Shown: positions 43,441 through 52,674, numbered from the stretch's first letter. The stretch is DNA of 64,000 nt from Micromonospora lutea (GCF_016863535.1 NZ_BOPB01000002.1:310001-374000); one strand, 5' to 3'. A program made the numbers and translations. The notes: generated from the letters alone by a model not told the origin.

Positions 43441-44214
43441 GTGGGCGAGTTCGTGCGGCTGGAGACCCGGGACGGCATCGGCACCATCCGGCTGGAGCGG
43501 CCGCCGATGAACGCCCTCAACACCCAGGTGCAGGAGGAGTTGCGCGCCGCCGCGACCGCCGCCACCGCTGACAGCGGCGTCCGTGCCGTCATCGTGTACG
43601 GCGGGGAGAAGGTCTTCGCCGCCGGCGCGGACATCAAGGAGATGGCGGACATGTCGTACGTGGACATGGCCGAGCGGGCGGCCGAGCTGTCGAGTGCCCT
43701 CGGCGCGATCGCCCGGATCCCCAAGCCTGTCGTCGCCGCGATCACCGGCTACGCCCTCGGCGGCGGCTGCGAGCTGGCGCTGGCCTGCGACTGGCGGGTG
43801 GTGGCCGAGGACGCCAAGCTCGGGCAGCCGGAGATCAAGCTCGGCATCATTCCCGGCGCCGGGGGTACCCAGCGGTTGGCCCGGCTGGTCGGCCCGGCCC
43901 GCGCCAAGGATCTGATCATGTCGGGGCGGATGGTCGACGCGCAGGAGGCGCTGCGGATCGGCCTGGCCGACCGGGTCGCCCCGGCGGCCGAGGTCTACGA
44001 CGCCGCGGTGGCGATGGTGCAGCCGTATCTGAACGGGCCGGTGCAGGCGCTGCGGGCGGCGAAGCTCGCCGTCGACGGCGGCCTGGACATGGATCTGGCT
44101 TCGGGTCTGGCCTGGGAGAGCCAGCTCTTCGCGGCGTTGTTCGCCACCGACGACCGGCGCGAGGGAATGGCGGCGTTCGTGGCGAAGCGGAAGCCGGACT
44201 TCACCGGACGCTGA
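43441..44214 (+). CDS. Enoyl-CoA hydratase/isomerase family protein
   Basis: A 257-residue crotonase-fold enzyme. ERPPMNALN, KVFAAGADIKEM, the oxyanion loop ITGYALGGGCELALACDWRV and the catalytic-Glu region GQPEIKLGIIPGAGGTQRL are all present. The two Glu residues of true hydratases (in GGGCE and QPEIKLG) are in place. GTG 43441 is preferred because GAGG lies 6 bases upstream; the longer TTG start at 43405 has none. Likely fatty-acid or branched-chain acid breakdown. It is followed by a ThDP enzyme on the same strand. Confidence 0.9.
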   Translation: MGEFVRLETRDGIGTIRLERPPMNALNTQVQEELRAAATAATADSGVRAVIVYGGEKVFAAGADIKEMADMSYVDMAERAAELSSALGAIARIPKPVVAAITGYALGGGCELALACDWRVVAEDAKLGQPEIKLGIIPGAGGTQRLARLVGPARAKDLIMSGRMVDAQEALRIGLADRVAPAAEVYDAAVAMVQPYLNGPVQALRAAKLAVDGGLDMDLASGLAWESQLFAALFATDDRREGMAAFVAKRKPDFTGR

Positions 44215-44288
44215 GCGCGAGAGCAGTTCACATTCCTCCTACCGGCCAGTAGCGTGTGACTCCGGTCAGGCGACGAGAGGGAGCGGGA

Positions 44289-45911
44289 ATGACGGAGCGG
44301 ATCGAAGGCCACGGTGGGGAACTCGCCCTCGCGGCGCTGCGCGCGTACGGGGTGCGGGAGATGTTCACCCTCTCCGGCGGGCACGTGTTCCCGCTCTACG
44401 ATGCCGCGCACAAGACCGACTTCCCGATCTACGACGTGCGGCACGAGCAGTCCGCCGTCTTCGCCGCCGAGGCGGTGGCGAAGCTTCAGCGCCGACCCGG
44501 GCTGGCCGTACTCACCGCCGGCCCCGGCGTCACCAACGGCATCTCCGGGCTGACCAGCGCCTTCTTCAACGCCTCGCCGGTGCTCGTGCTGGGCGGTCGG
44601 GCACCACAGTTCCGTTGGGGATCGGGCAGCCTCCAGGAGATGGACCACCTCCCGCTGGTCGCCCCGGTCACCAAGCACGCGGAGACGGTGTTCAGCGCGG
44701 ACGACATTCCCCGAGCGGTGGCCGCCGCGCTGACCACCGCGCTCACCCCGCACCGGGGGCCGGTGTTCCTCGACTTCCCGCTGGAGGCGATCTTCTCGGT
44801 CGGCGACGCGGAGCTGCCGGCCGGCCCGCAGCTCAGCCCGCTCGACGCCGATCCCGACGAGGTGGCCCGGGCCGCCGGCCTGATCGCGGGCGCGGCCCGT
44901 CCGGTGATCATCGCCGGTTCGGACGTCTGGACCGGCGATGCGGTGGATGAGCTTCGGGCTGCGGCCGAAGCGCTCACCGTGCCGGTCTTCACCAACGGCA
45001 TGGGTCGCGGTGCCCTGCCGCCGGAGCATCCGTTGGCCTTCGCCAAGGCGCGTCGGGTGGCGCTGTCCAACGCGGATGTGGTCGTGGTGATCGGCACTCC
45101 GCTGGACTTCCGGCTCTCCTTCGGCGACTTCGGTGAGGCCCAGGTGGTGCACATCGTCGACGCGCCCAGCCAGCGCGCCGGCCACGTACAGCCCGCCGCC
45201 GCCCCCGCCGGTGACCTGCGCGGCATCCTCACCGCCCTGGCCGAGCACTCCGGCGACCGGGTCGATCACGACGACTGGGTGGCCCAGTTGCGGACCGCGG
45301 AGGACGCCGCCAAGGCGCGCGACGCCGAGGAGATGGCCGCCGAGACCGATCCGATCCGCCCGGCCCGGATCTACGGCGAACTGCGCAAGGTGCTCGCCCG
45401 CGACGCGGTCACCATCGGCGACGGCGGCGACTTCGTCTCCTACGCCGGGCGCTACCTGGAGCCGGCCCAGCCCGGCACCTGGCTCGACCCCGGCCCGTAC
45501 GGCTGCCTCGGCACCGGCATGGGCTACGCGATGGGTGCCCGGGTCACCCACCCGGACCGGCAGATCTGCGTGCTGATGGGCGATGGCGCGGCCGGCTTCT
45601 CGCTGATGGACGTGGAGTCACTGGCCCGGCAGAAACTGCCGGTGGTCATCGTGGTCGGCAACAACGGCATCTGGGGTCTGGAGAAGCACCCGATGCGGGC
45701 CATGTACGGCTACGACGTGGCCGCCGACCTCCAGCCCGAGCTGCGCTACGACCAGGTGGTGGGCGCGCTCGGCGGGGCGGGCGAAACGGTCGCCAAGGCC
45801 GCCGATCTGGGTCCGGCCCTGCGACGGGCCTTCGACGCCGGGGTGCCGTACCTGGTCAACGTGCTCACCGACCCGGCCGACGCGTACCCCCGCTCCTCGA
45901 ACCTGGCCTGA
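44289..45911 (+). CDS. Thiamine-diphosphate enzyme, acetolactate-synthase-like
   Basis: A 540-residue ThDP enzyme with the three usual domains. The cofactor Glu is in DVRHEQSAVFAAEA, PGVTNGISGL follows, and a central FAD/nucleotide-type domain is present. The ThDP-binding LMGDGAAGFSLMDVESL ends in VVGNNG (GDG...NN). AGGGAG precedes ATG 44289. There is no small regulatory subunit nearby and no branched-chain amino-acid gene. It may therefore be a 2-hydroxyacyl-CoA lyase or a catabolic carboligase rather than IlvB. The enoyl-CoA hydratase next door supports a CoA-related role. Confidence 0.82.
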   Translation: MTERIEGHGGELALAALRAYGVREMFTLSGGHVFPLYDAAHKTDFPIYDVRHEQSAVFAAEAVAKLQRRPGLAVLTAGPGVTNGISGLTSAFFNASPVLVLGGRAPQFRWGSGSLQEMDHLPLVAPVTKHAETVFSADDIPRAVAAALTTALTPHRGPVFLDFPLEAIFSVGDAELPAGPQLSPLDADPDEVARAAGLIAGAARPVIIAGSDVWTGDAVDELRAAAEALTVPVFTNGMGRGALPPEHPLAFAKARRVALSNADVVVVIGTPLDFRLSFGDFGEAQVVHIVDAPSQRAGHVQPAAAPAGDLRGILTALAEHSGDRVDHDDWVAQLRTAEDAAKARDAEEMAAETDPIRPARIYGELRKVLARDAVTIGDGGDFVSYAGRYLEPAQPGTWLDPGPYGCLGTGMGYAMGARVTHPDRQICVLMGDGAAGFSLMDVESLARQKLPVVIVVGNNGIWGLEKHPMRAMYGYDVAADLQPELRYDQVVGALGGAGETVAKAADLGPALRRAFDAGVPYLVNVLTDPADAYPRSSNLA

Positions 45912-45919
45912 ACCGGAGC

Positions 45920-45951
45920 CCCCGCCCCGGCCGCTACACCTCGGGGCGGGG
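45920..45951. terminator. Hairpin between convergent genes
   Basis: CCCCGCCCCG / CGGGGCGGGG, a perfect 10-bp stem with a 12-base loop, begins 8 bases after the ThDP-enzyme stop and covers the stop of the facing PLDc_N gene. A bidirectional terminator is likely. Confidence 0.6.
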
Positions 45952-46347
45952 TTCCTCGCGCGGCGGCTCGCCCTCGCGCTTACGCAGGTCGTTCTCGCGC
46001 CGACGAAGGTCCTCCTCCCAGCGGCGGAAAAGTTCCTGGTCCTCTTCGCGGGAGCGCTTCTCGATCGAGCGGAGGAACTCCGGGTCGTCGTCCGGCGCGA
46101 GCGGCCGGGGGCGTTCGGCCGGGCGTGCGCCCGGAGCCCAGGACGTGGGCCCGCCGACGGCCTTGCGCTCCCGCCCGGCGACGAACCAGGCGATCGAGCC
46201 GACCAGTGGGAAGAACAGGATGATCAGCAGCCAGCCGATCCGGGGGAGGTGGCGGATGCCGTTCTCCTCGGCGGAGAGGCAGCTGATCAGGGCACAGACG
46301 GCGAGGACGACCTGCACCAGGAAGAGGAGAATGTACAGCCGGGCCAT
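45934..46347 (-). CDS. PLDc_N-domain membrane protein
   Basis: A 137-residue protein with two N-terminal transmembrane helices. The connecting conserved segment RHLPRIGWLLIILFFPLVGS and then WFVAGRE form the phospholipase-D-nuclease N-terminal domain, here without a nuclease. The C-terminal half is a charged helix (EDQELFRRWEEDLRRRENDL) on the cytosolic side. Such stand-alone proteins are common in actinomycetes; function unknown. Confidence 0.82.
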   Translation of the reverse strand: MARLYILLFLVQVVLAVCALISCLSAEENGIRHLPRIGWLLIILFFPLVGSIAWFVAGRERKAVGGPTSWAPGARPAERPRPLAPDDDPEFLRSIEKRSREEDQELFRRWEEDLRRRENDLRKREGEPPREEPRPEV

Positions 46348-46377
46348 GTCACCATCATGACCTACCTTGCGTAGCGG

Positions 46378-46680
46378 TCACAGCCCGCGGAGCACCAGCA
46401 GCGTTCCGATGAGCGCGAATCCGGCGGCGGCCAGCCCTACCAGGGCAAGGTGTCGACCGCCGGTGCGGGACACGCCGCTGCCGGTGGCCCGGCGCCAACA
46501 GAGCGTGACGACAGTGCCCCAGCCGAGGAGGGCCAGCACCGCCGACCCGGCCGCACTCCGGCCACCGGTGAATGCGAGCCGTACGGTCAGCAGCGTCACC
46601 ACGGTCAGCGCGAGCAGGGTGCGTCGCCAGGCCAGCCGGGTGCGTTCGGGTTGCAGCCCCGGGTCGCGGACCGTGGTCAC
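46378..46680 (-). CDS. DUF202 membrane protein
   Basis: A 100-residue protein with three membrane helices after the DUF202 signature LQPERTRLAWRRTLLAL. It overlaps the stop of the upstream DUF202 gene by 4 bases, so both are translated together. Function unknown; likely one half of a two-gene membrane pair. Confidence 0.82.
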   Translation of the reverse strand: MTTVRDPGLQPERTRLAWRRTLLALTVVTLLTVRLAFTGGRSAAGSAVLALLGWGTVVTLCWRRATGSGVSRTGGRHLALVGLAAAGFALIGTLLVLRGL

Positions 46681-47066
46681 TGGGTCATCGCGCCGGCCAG
46701 CACCGCCACCATCAGCGCCAACGCGCCGAAGCCGACGATCAGGGCGAGGACGGCCGGGAAACGGGAGGCGGGCAGTTCCTCACCGAGCCGGATGGCCCGT
46801 TCGGTGCGCGACCAGTGGTCGACGGCCCGGATCGCGACCGCGCCACCGAGCAGCAGCAACGCCACGGCGATCGCCTCGCGCAGGTGGACCAGCGACAGGG
46901 TCGGCAGGAACTGCGCCGCGGCGAGTCCTCCGGCGATCAACGCCAGTCCGGTACGCAGCCAGGCCAGGAACGTGCGCTCGTTGGCCAGGGAGAAGCGGTA
47001 GTCGGGGGTGACTCCCACCGACCGCAACTCCTGCGGGTCGAACCAGTTCCTGATCATCTGCCACAC
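46677..47066 (-). CDS. YidH-like DUF202 membrane protein
   Basis: A 129-residue protein: the DUF202 motif LANERTFLAWLRTGLALIAGG, then three helices, with a C-terminal basic amphipathic segment. It is coupled to the following DUF202 gene by a GTGA overlap. The start may be GTG 47066 or ATG 47057; neither has a strong ribosome-binding site. Function unknown. Confidence 0.82.
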   Translation of the reverse strand: MWQMIRNWFDPQELRSVGVTPDYRFSLANERTFLAWLRTGLALIAGGLAAAQFLPTLSLVHLREAIAVALLLLGGAVAIRAVDHWSRTERAIRLGEELPASRFPAVLALIVGFGALALMVAVLAGAMTQ

Positions 47067-47107
47067 AGTGGTGATTATCCGGTGTCGAGCGGGAATAGTT
47101 GGGCAGC

Positions 47108-47905
47108 ATGACGGATCTTGACGCGACCACCCTGCGTGCGACGTACGACGCTCAGCTGCGGCCGGATCTGCCGCGCCCGGTGCCCGAGGGCGTGGTGGTG
47201 GAGCCCGACGGTCCGTTGTTCCGGGTGCTGGGCCTCGATCAGCGGGGCATGGTGACCTACCGCGACCTCGGCGGGCTGACCGGTGCCGACCTCGACGAGT
47301 TGATCACGCGGCAGGTGGCGGTGTCCCGCGAGCGGGGCGAGCCGATCGAGTGGAAGCTGCACGGCCACGACGACCCGGCCGACCTGCCGCAGCGCCTGCG
47401 CGCCGCCGGCTTCGTGCCGGAGGATCAGGAGACCGTCGTGGTCGGCCCGGTCGCGCCACTGGCCTCCACGCTGCCGGTGGTGCCCGAGGGCGTACGCCTG
47501 CGGGAGGTGACCGGGCGCCCGGACCTGGACCGGATCGCGGAGCTGAAGACGCAGGTGTGGGGGCGTGACCTGTCCGCGTTGGCCGACTCGTTGGAACGGG
47601 AGATCGCCGCCGATCCGCAGGCGATCGCGGTCGTGGTGGCCGAGGCCGACGAGACGATGGTGAGCGCCGGCTGGGTGCGGTTCCCGGCGGACAGCACCTT
47701 CGCGACGCTCTGGGGTGGCTCGACCCTGCCGCAGTGGCGGCGTAAGGGCATCTACCGCGCGTTGGTCAGCTACCGGGCCCGGTTGGCCGGGTCGCGTGAC
47801 CGGACGTTGCTGCAGGTCGACGCCGCCGATGGGAGTCGCCCGGTGCTGGAACGGCTCGGGCTCGTCCCGGTCAACACCACCACGCCCTACGTCTACACTC
47901 CGTGA
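47108..47905 (+). CDS. GNAT-family N-acetyltransferase
   Basis: A 265-residue protein. A GNAT core appears at about 135-265: VRLREVTGRPDLDRIAELK, VVVAEADETMVSAGWVRF and the CoA-binding QWRRKGIYRALVSYRARLA. The N-terminal half is probably a degenerate or substrate-specific domain (PDGPLFRVLGLDQRGMVTYR). ATG 47108 is preferred over a TTG 9 bases earlier. It overlaps the next gene by 4 bases. The acceptor is unknown. Confidence 0.83.
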   Translation: MTDLDATTLRATYDAQLRPDLPRPVPEGVVVEPDGPLFRVLGLDQRGMVTYRDLGGLTGADLDELITRQVAVSRERGEPIEWKLHGHDDPADLPQRLRAAGFVPEDQETVVVGPVAPLASTLPVVPEGVRLREVTGRPDLDRIAELKTQVWGRDLSALADSLEREIAADPQAIAVVVAEADETMVSAGWVRFPADSTFATLWGGSTLPQWRRKGIYRALVSYRARLAGSRDRTLLQVDAADGSRPVLERLGLVPVNTTTPYVYTP

Positions 47906-48324
47906 TCATGGGCCAGCGGCTGACGGACGACGAGAAAATGACCCTGAAGACCGGTGCCTTCGGTGCGGTGCTCATGGTCTCGAACGCCGACCCGGGGTTG
48001 TTCGCGCTGTTCCGGGAGAGCTTCGCGGCCTCCGGGGCGATCGCCGGCGCCAGCGGCATGGTCAAGGAGGCGTTGACCAGCGGGCCGCTGCCGAAGCTCC
48101 CTCGCGACTCGGCGCTGGAGGTGGAGTCGCTGGTGCTGCCGGCGCTGCGCCGGGGGATCGAGATCCTGGCCGAGAAGGTCCCGCAGGACGTCCCGGTCTA
48201 CCGGGCCGTGGTGCTGGCGGCGGCCGATCGCGCGGCCCGCGCCCACAATGGCGTCAGTCCGGCCGAGGCTGAGGTCATCGCACGAATCAGGGGCGTGCTG
48301 GGCGCGGATGCTACTGGCAGGTAA
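47902..48324 (+). CDS. Conserved hypothetical helical protein
   Basis: A 140-residue all-helical protein with no recognised domain: LTDDEKMTLKTGAFGAVLMVSN near the start and GIEILAEKVPQDVPVYRAVV later. It is translationally coupled to the GNAT gene by a GTGA overlap; an internal ATG at 47908 is an alternative start. The composition and periodicity suggest a soluble regulatory or scaffold protein. Function unknown. Confidence 0.7.
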   Translation: MIMGQRLTDDEKMTLKTGAFGAVLMVSNADPGLFALFRESFAASGAIAGASGMVKEALTSGPLPKLPRDSALEVESLVLPALRRGIEILAEKVPQDVPVYRAVVLAAADRAARAHNGVSPAEAEVIARIRGVLGADATGR

Positions 48325-48446
48325 CATGGGTGCCGTGGGCAACCGCACAACAGCTCATGGTTGACCGGACGGCGCCGCCCGCGCGAGGCTGCGCCCAGAT
48401 CGGGGCGAAAAATCACATACCCACAGCAGGAGGGTCGTCGCAGGCG

Positions 48447-49226
48447 ATGAACATCGTCGTACTCGTCAAGCAGGTGCCTGATTCGGGCGCGGACCGCAAC
48501 CTGCGTACTGACGACAACACAGTCGACCGCGGTTCGGCGAACAACGTGATCAACGAGATGGACGAGTACGCCATCGAGGAGGCCTTGAAGATCAAGGAGG
48601 CGCACGGCGGCGAGGTGACGATCCTGACCATGGGTCCGGACCGGGCGACCGAGTCGATCCGCAAGGCGCTGTCGATGGGCCCGGACAAGGCGGTGCACGT
48701 GGTGGATGACGCCCTGCACGGCTCCTGCGCCGTCGCCACCTCGAAGGTGCTCGCCGCCGCGCTGGGGCAGCTCAACGCCGACCTGGTGCTCTGTGGCTCG
48801 GAGTCGACCGACGGACGGGTGCAGGTGATGCCCCACATGCTCGCCGAGCGGCTCGGCATCGCGGCGCTGACCGGTGCGCGCAAGCTCACGGTCGACGGGG
48901 CCACGCTGACCGTGGAGCGGCAGACGGAGGAGGGCTACGAGGTGGTCACCGCTTCGACGCCGGCCATCGTCTCCGTGTGGGACACCATCAACGAGCCCCG
49001 GTACCCGTCGTTCAAGGGCATCATGGCCGCCAAGAAGAAGCCGGTGCAGTCGCTCTCCCTGGCTGACCTGGGAGTGGCGACGAACGAGGTCGGCTTCGAC
49101 GGGGCGACCAGCGCCGTGCTGGAGCACAGCACGCGTCCGCCGCGTTCGGGTGGCGTCAAGGTCACCGATGAGGGCTCCGGCGGCACGCAGCTCGTCGAGT
49201 TCCTCGCCACCGAGAAGTTCGTGTGA
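48447..49226 (+). CDS. etfB: Electron transfer flavoprotein, beta subunit
   Basis: Forms the FAD/AMP-binding ETF heterodimer with EtfA and passes electrons from acyl-CoA dehydrogenases to the quinone pool. It begins MNIVVLVKQVPDSGADRNL, and has INEMDEYAIEEALKIKEAHGGEVT and LVLCGSESTDG, the ETF-beta signatures. The length, 259 residues, is normal. AGGAGGG lies about 12 bases upstream. etfA starts 12 bases after the stop. Confidence 0.95.
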   Translation: MNIVVLVKQVPDSGADRNLRTDDNTVDRGSANNVINEMDEYAIEEALKIKEAHGGEVTILTMGPDRATESIRKALSMGPDKAVHVVDDALHGSCAVATSKVLAAALGQLNADLVLCGSESTDGRVQVMPHMLAERLGIAALTGARKLTVDGATLTVERQTEEGYEVVTASTPAIVSVWDTINEPRYPSFKGIMAAKKKPVQSLSLADLGVATNEVGFDGATSAVLEHSTRPPRSGGVKVTDEGSGGTQLVEFLATEKFV

Positions 49227-49238
49227 GGGGTGTGGGAC

Positions 49239-50198
49239 ATGTCTGAGGTTCTCGTCGTCGTCGAAGCCACCGCGGAGTTCGGCGTCAAGAAGGTCACCCT
49301 GGAGATGCTCACCCTCGCGCGTGAGCTGGGCGCCCCGTCGGCGGTGGTGCTCGGCGGCACCGGCGCCGCCGAGGCGCTGGCGGGCAAGCTGGGCGAGTAC
49401 GGCGCGGAAAAGATCTACGCCGCCGAGGGTGAGGAGATCGACGGTTACCTGGTGGCACCGAAGGCCACCGTCGTCGCCGACCTGGTCAAGCGGGTGCAGC
49501 CGGCTGCCGTGCTGCTCGCCTCCTCCCAGGAGGGCAAGGAGATCGCTGCCCGGCTGGCGGTCAAGCTCGACAACGGCATCCTGACCGACGTGGTGGCCCT
49601 GGCCGCCGACGGCACCGCCACCCAGGTGGCCTTCGCCGGCTCGACCATCGTGAAGTCCAAGGTCACCCGGGGTCTGCCGCTGGTCACCGTCCGGCCGAAC
49701 TCGGTCAACCCGACGCCGGCCGCGGCCACCCCTGCGGTCGAGCAGCTCACCGTCGCCGTCACCGACAGCGACAAGCTGGCCAAGGTCGTCGACCGGGTGG
49801 CCGAGCAGAAGGGTTCCCGTCCCGAACTCACCGAGGCCGGCGTGGTCGTCTCCGGTGGTCGCGGCGTCGGCAACGCGGACAACTTCAAGCTGGTCGAGGA
49901 ACTGGCCGACCTGCTGGGCGGTGCCGTCGGCGCCTCCCGGGCCGCGGTCGACTCCGGGTTCTACCCGCACCAGTTCCAGGTGGGTCAGACCGGCAAGACC
50001 GTCTCCCCGCAGCTCTACATCGCGCTGGGCATCTCCGGCGCGATCCAGCACCGGGCCGGCATGCAGACCTCGAAGACCATCGTCGCGGTCAACAAGGACG
50101 GCGAGGCACCGATCTTCGAGCTGGCCGACTTCGGCGTGGTCGGCGACCTGTTCAAGATCGTCCCGCAGGCCGCCGAGGAGATCCGCAAGCGCAAGTGA
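49239..50198 (+). CDS. etfA: Electron transfer flavoprotein, alpha subunit
   Basis: Partner of EtfB. The N-terminal Rossmann-like half ([20 protein letters not shown]) precedes the FAD-binding C-terminal half. That half carries [61 protein letters not shown] and [13 protein letters not shown]. The length, 319 residues, is standard. GAGGGG precedes ATG 49239. A hairpin follows. The nearby hydratase gene points to fatty-acid oxidation. Confidence 0.96.
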   Translation: MSEVLVVVEATAEFGVKKVTLEMLTLARELGAPSAVVLGGTGAAEALAGKLGEYGAEKIYAAEGEEIDGYLVAPKATVVADLVKRVQPAAVLLASSQEGKEIAARLAVKLDNGILTDVVALAADGTATQVAFAGSTIVKSKVTRGLPLVTVRPNSVNPTPAAATPAVEQLTVAVTDSDKLAKVVDRVAEQKGSRPELTEAGVVVSGGRGVGNADNFKLVEELADLLGGAVGASRAAVDSGFYPHQFQVGQTGKTVSPQLYIALGISGAIQHRAGMQTSKTIVAVNKDGEAPIFELADFGVVGDLFKIVPQAAEEIRKRK

Positions 50199-50209
50199 GC
50201 CGTACCCGA

Positions 50210-50244
50210 ACAGCCGCCGCACCGGGGTTCCGGGCGGCGGCTGT
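50210..50244. terminator. Hairpin downstream of etfA
   Basis: ACAGCCGCCGC / GCGGCGGCTGT, a perfect 11-bp stem with a 13-base loop, begins 11 bases after the etfA stop and faces the anti-sigma gene stop at 50302. No T-tract is present. Confidence 0.65.
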
Positions 50245-50301
50245 GTCGTCCGGAGGCGAGGGAGCTGACCGACGGGCCGGGGAGCTGAACCGGCCCGTCG
50301 A

Positions 50302-51057
50302 TCAGCCCGTCAGGGAGCCCCTCAACAGGCTGTCGCCGGAGTGTGCGGTGTCGTTGTCGAACTGCTCGGCCGAGACGTCGATGACGGAGTACCGCTCCAG
50401 GTCGACGTTTGGTGGCAGCGGCAGCAACACGTCGGAGCCGCCGCCGAGGACACCGACCGAGAACATCTCCATGCTCTGCGGGTTGATGAGCCAGACCTCG
50501 TAGTACCCCGGAACGGCCGGGAGATTCGCCACGTGCAGGTGCAACTCACCGGTGCCCAGCACCCGGGCGTCACCTCGGGCGGCAGGAGGAGTCGACCCGT
50601 ACGCCGCCAGCGGGGCGCTGGCCACCACGGTCTGCTCGGCGGGCGGGGCCTCGCGCAGTACGGCGGCGGTGCCGACCACACCGACGGTGGCCGCGGCGAC
50701 CGCCGTGACCGCTGTCGTGGCGAGCCGTGACCACCGCCCGCGCCGCGACCCGCGCGCGACCGGCGGGCTGCCGCTGCCGACCGGGACGACCGGGTCCGGC
50801 CGCTGCCGGTCGGCGGTGAGCCGGGGCAGTTCCTTCGCCGCCGTGATCTCGGACATGATGCCCTGCCAGACGTGTTCCGGCGGGTCGGGCAGATCACGCA
50901 GCCGCTGACTGTCGGCGCCGAGGCCGGCGACGTGACGCAGGCTCGCCAACTCGGCCCGGCAGTGTGGACAGGCGTCGAGGTGGGTGCGGTCGGCAGTGTC
51001 CACGTCGCTCTCACCGAGCGCCAGAAAGACCAGCCGATCGTGCTCCAGGTGCTGCAC
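50302..51057 (-). CDS. RskA-type anti-sigma factor
   Basis: A 251-residue single-pass membrane protein. The N-terminal cytosolic part has a zinc anti-sigma motif ([19 protein letters not shown], with an upstream His). A transmembrane helix lies at about 118-138, and an extracytoplasmic anti-sigma-K domain follows ([20 protein letters not shown]). It holds the sigma factor encoded just upstream until its outer domain is cut or lost. The start overlaps the sigma gene by 47 bases, implying tight coupling. Confidence 0.88.
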   Translation of the reverse strand: MQHLEHDRLVFLALGESDVDTADRTHLDACPHCRAELASLRHVAGLGADSQRLRDLPDPPEHVWQGIMSEITAAKELPRLTADRQRPDPVVPVGSGSPPVARGSRRGRWSRLATTAVTAVAAATVGVVGTAAVLREAPPAEQTVVASAPLAAYGSTPPAARGDARVLGTGELHLHVANLPAVPGYYEVWLINPQSMEMFSVGVLGGGSDVLLPLPPNVDLERYSVIDVSAEQFDNDTAHSGDSLLRGSLTG

Positions 51058-51658
51058 CGTCCACCTCCCATCTGCGCTTCAGACTGGCCATGCCACGCCG
51101 GATGTGACTCTTCACCGTGCCGAGCGGCACCCCGGTCACCGTCGCTATCTGCTGGTGGGTCAGGTCGTCGAAGAAGGCCAATTCCAGCATGCGTCGCTGT
51201 TCGTCCGGCAGACGCGCCAGCTCGTCGGCCACCACCAGCCGGTCGACCACCGTGTCCGGGTCGCTGCCGGAGGGCACCGGGTCGGGTAGCTGGCGTACGG
51301 TCTCGACCACCCGGTTGTCCCGCGCGACGGACCGGAGCCGGTCGATGACCTTGCGCCGGCCGATTCCCAGCAGCCAGCCGACCAACGAGCCCTTCGCCGG
51401 ATCGAAGGTCTCCCGGCCGAGCCAGGCGGCGACGAAGGTGGCCTGGGTCGCGTCCTCCGCGTCGCTGCGGTTCACCAGCGTGCTGGTGGCCAGGTGGAGA
51501 ACGGCCCGACCGTAACGGTCGTACGCCTCGCGCAGCGCCTGCTCGTCGCCGGCGCGGAAACGGTGGGCAAGCTCGTCCTCGGGTGTGCCCGGTTGTTGCC
51601 GGATCCCGGTCACGGGACGGTTTGCCTGGTTGAGGGCATGCCCGACTGTAGCCCGCAC
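51011..51658 (-). CDS. ECF (SigK-like) RNA polymerase sigma factor
   Basis: A 215-residue group IV sigma factor. Region 2 is at about 30-100 (LREAYDRYGRAVLHLATSTL, DAEDATQATFVAAWLG) and region 4 at about 135-195 (PDEQRRMLELAFFDDLTHQQ, then ATVTGVPLGTVKSHIRRGM). GGGGGAGG lies 5 bases before GTG 51658. It is followed by its RskA-type anti-sigma gene. The neighbouring divergent surface-protein/sortase genes are likely regulon members. A terminator-like hairpin lies upstream on the same strand. Confidence 0.9.
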   Translation of the reverse strand: MRATVGHALNQANRPVTGIRQQPGTPEDELAHRFRAGDEQALREAYDRYGRAVLHLATSTLVNRSDAEDATQATFVAAWLGRETFDPAKGSLVGWLLGIGRRKVIDRLRSVARDNRVVETVRQLPDPVPSGSDPDTVVDRLVVADELARLPDEQRRMLELAFFDDLTHQQIATVTGVPLGTVKSHIRRGMASLKRRWEVDGAAPGARSAGLSGAR

Positions 51659-51740
51659 CGGTGCCTCCCCCTCTTTCCGCCCAGCGTTTCACCAACCCCT
51701 CTTCGTCCGTCCGGGGCCCGCTGGATGCGGTTCCGGCCGG

Positions 51741-51776
51741 AAAAAGAAAAACCCCGCCGCCCGCATCCGGGCGGCG
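51741..51776 (-). terminator. Intrinsic terminator oriented toward the sigma gene
   Basis: On the minus strand, CGCCGCCCG-loop-CGGGCGGCG (9-bp perfect stem, 4-base loop) is followed by a near-continuous T-run (GGGGTTTTTCTTTTTCC). It is the only classical hairpin-plus-T-tract terminator I found here. It lies about 83 bases upstream of the sigma start, so it could attenuate the sigma operon or block transcription from elsewhere. Confidence 0.7.
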
Positions 51777-51843
51777 AGGAGCCGGCGTAACTCGGGGTGC
51801 ACAGCAAGCATGACGAAGTGCCATGAATCACCAGGAGGTAGAC

Positions 51844-52674
51844 ATGCAGTTCGCGCACCTTCGCCGCGTCGCCGCAGGTGGCGCGGTGGCCGCGCTCACC
51901 TTCGCCGGAGTCGGCGTGGCGACGGCGACCCCGGCGTACGCCGCCAACTCGAAGGTCTCCGTCGTGCACGGCATTCCGGACACCCCGGTCGACGTGTACG
52001 TCAACGGGGAGAAGACCCTGGAGAACTTCGCACCCGGTGACGTGGCCGGGCCGCTGGACCTGCCCGAGGGGCAGTACGACATCGCCCTGACCAAGCCGGG
52101 CGAGCCGATCGGGCAGGCCATCCTCACCGCCGACGACGCCGAGGTTCCCGGCGGGGCGAACATCAGCATCGCCGCCCACCTCGACGCCGACGGTCAGCCC
52201 ACGATCACTCCCTTCGTGAACGACACCGCGAAGGTCGACGCGGGCAAGGCCAGGCTGATCGTCCGGCACACCGCCGCCGCGCCGGCCGTGGACGTGCGAG
52301 CCGGCGGTAGCCCCGTCTTCGAGGACCTGACCAATCCGAACGAGGCCAAGGGTGACGTGGACGCCGGCAACGTCTCGGCGGACGTGGTGCTCGCCGGCAC
52401 CGACACCGTGGTGATCGGGCCGGCCGACCTCAACCTGCGGGAGGGCACGGCGACGATCGTGTACGCCACCGGTTCCGCCGAGGCGGAGAACCTGGCCGTC
52501 GTGGCGCAGACCATCGACGGCCTGCACTCGGCGCCGTCCGGCGTGCCGAGCGGCACCGGCGGGCAGGCCGACACCGGTCTCGGCACCTGGTGGTACGCGC
52601 TGGCGGGCACCGGGCTCCTGCTGCTGGTCGTGGGTGGGGCGCGGGTGGTTGTCGTCCGGTCGGGTCGCCGGTGA
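51844..52674 (+). CDS. DUF4397-domain surface protein
   Basis: A 276-residue secreted protein: signal peptide of about 33 residues (ending TPAYAAN). Two DUF4397-type beta domains follow (KVSVVHGIPDTPVDVYVNGEK, GQYDIALTKPGE; then ARLIVRHTAAAPAVDVRAGG). A Gly/Thr linker leads to a C-terminal membrane helix with a basic tail (RVVVVRSGRR). No LPXTG motif is seen, yet a sortase gene overlaps the stop. AGGAGG lies 5 bases before ATG 51844. It is divergent from the sigma operon and may be its target. Confidence 0.85.
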   Translation: MQFAHLRRVAAGGAVAALTFAGVGVATATPAYAANSKVSVVHGIPDTPVDVYVNGEKTLENFAPGDVAGPLDLPEGQYDIALTKPGEPIGQAILTADDAEVPGGANISIAAHLDADGQPTITPFVNDTAKVDAGKARLIVRHTAAAPAVDVRAGGSPVFEDLTNPNEAKGDVDAGNVSADVVLAGTDTVVIGPADLNLREGTATIVYATGSAEAENLAVVAQTIDGLHSAPSGVPSGTGGQADTGLGTWWYALAGTGLLLLVVGGARVVVVRSGRR

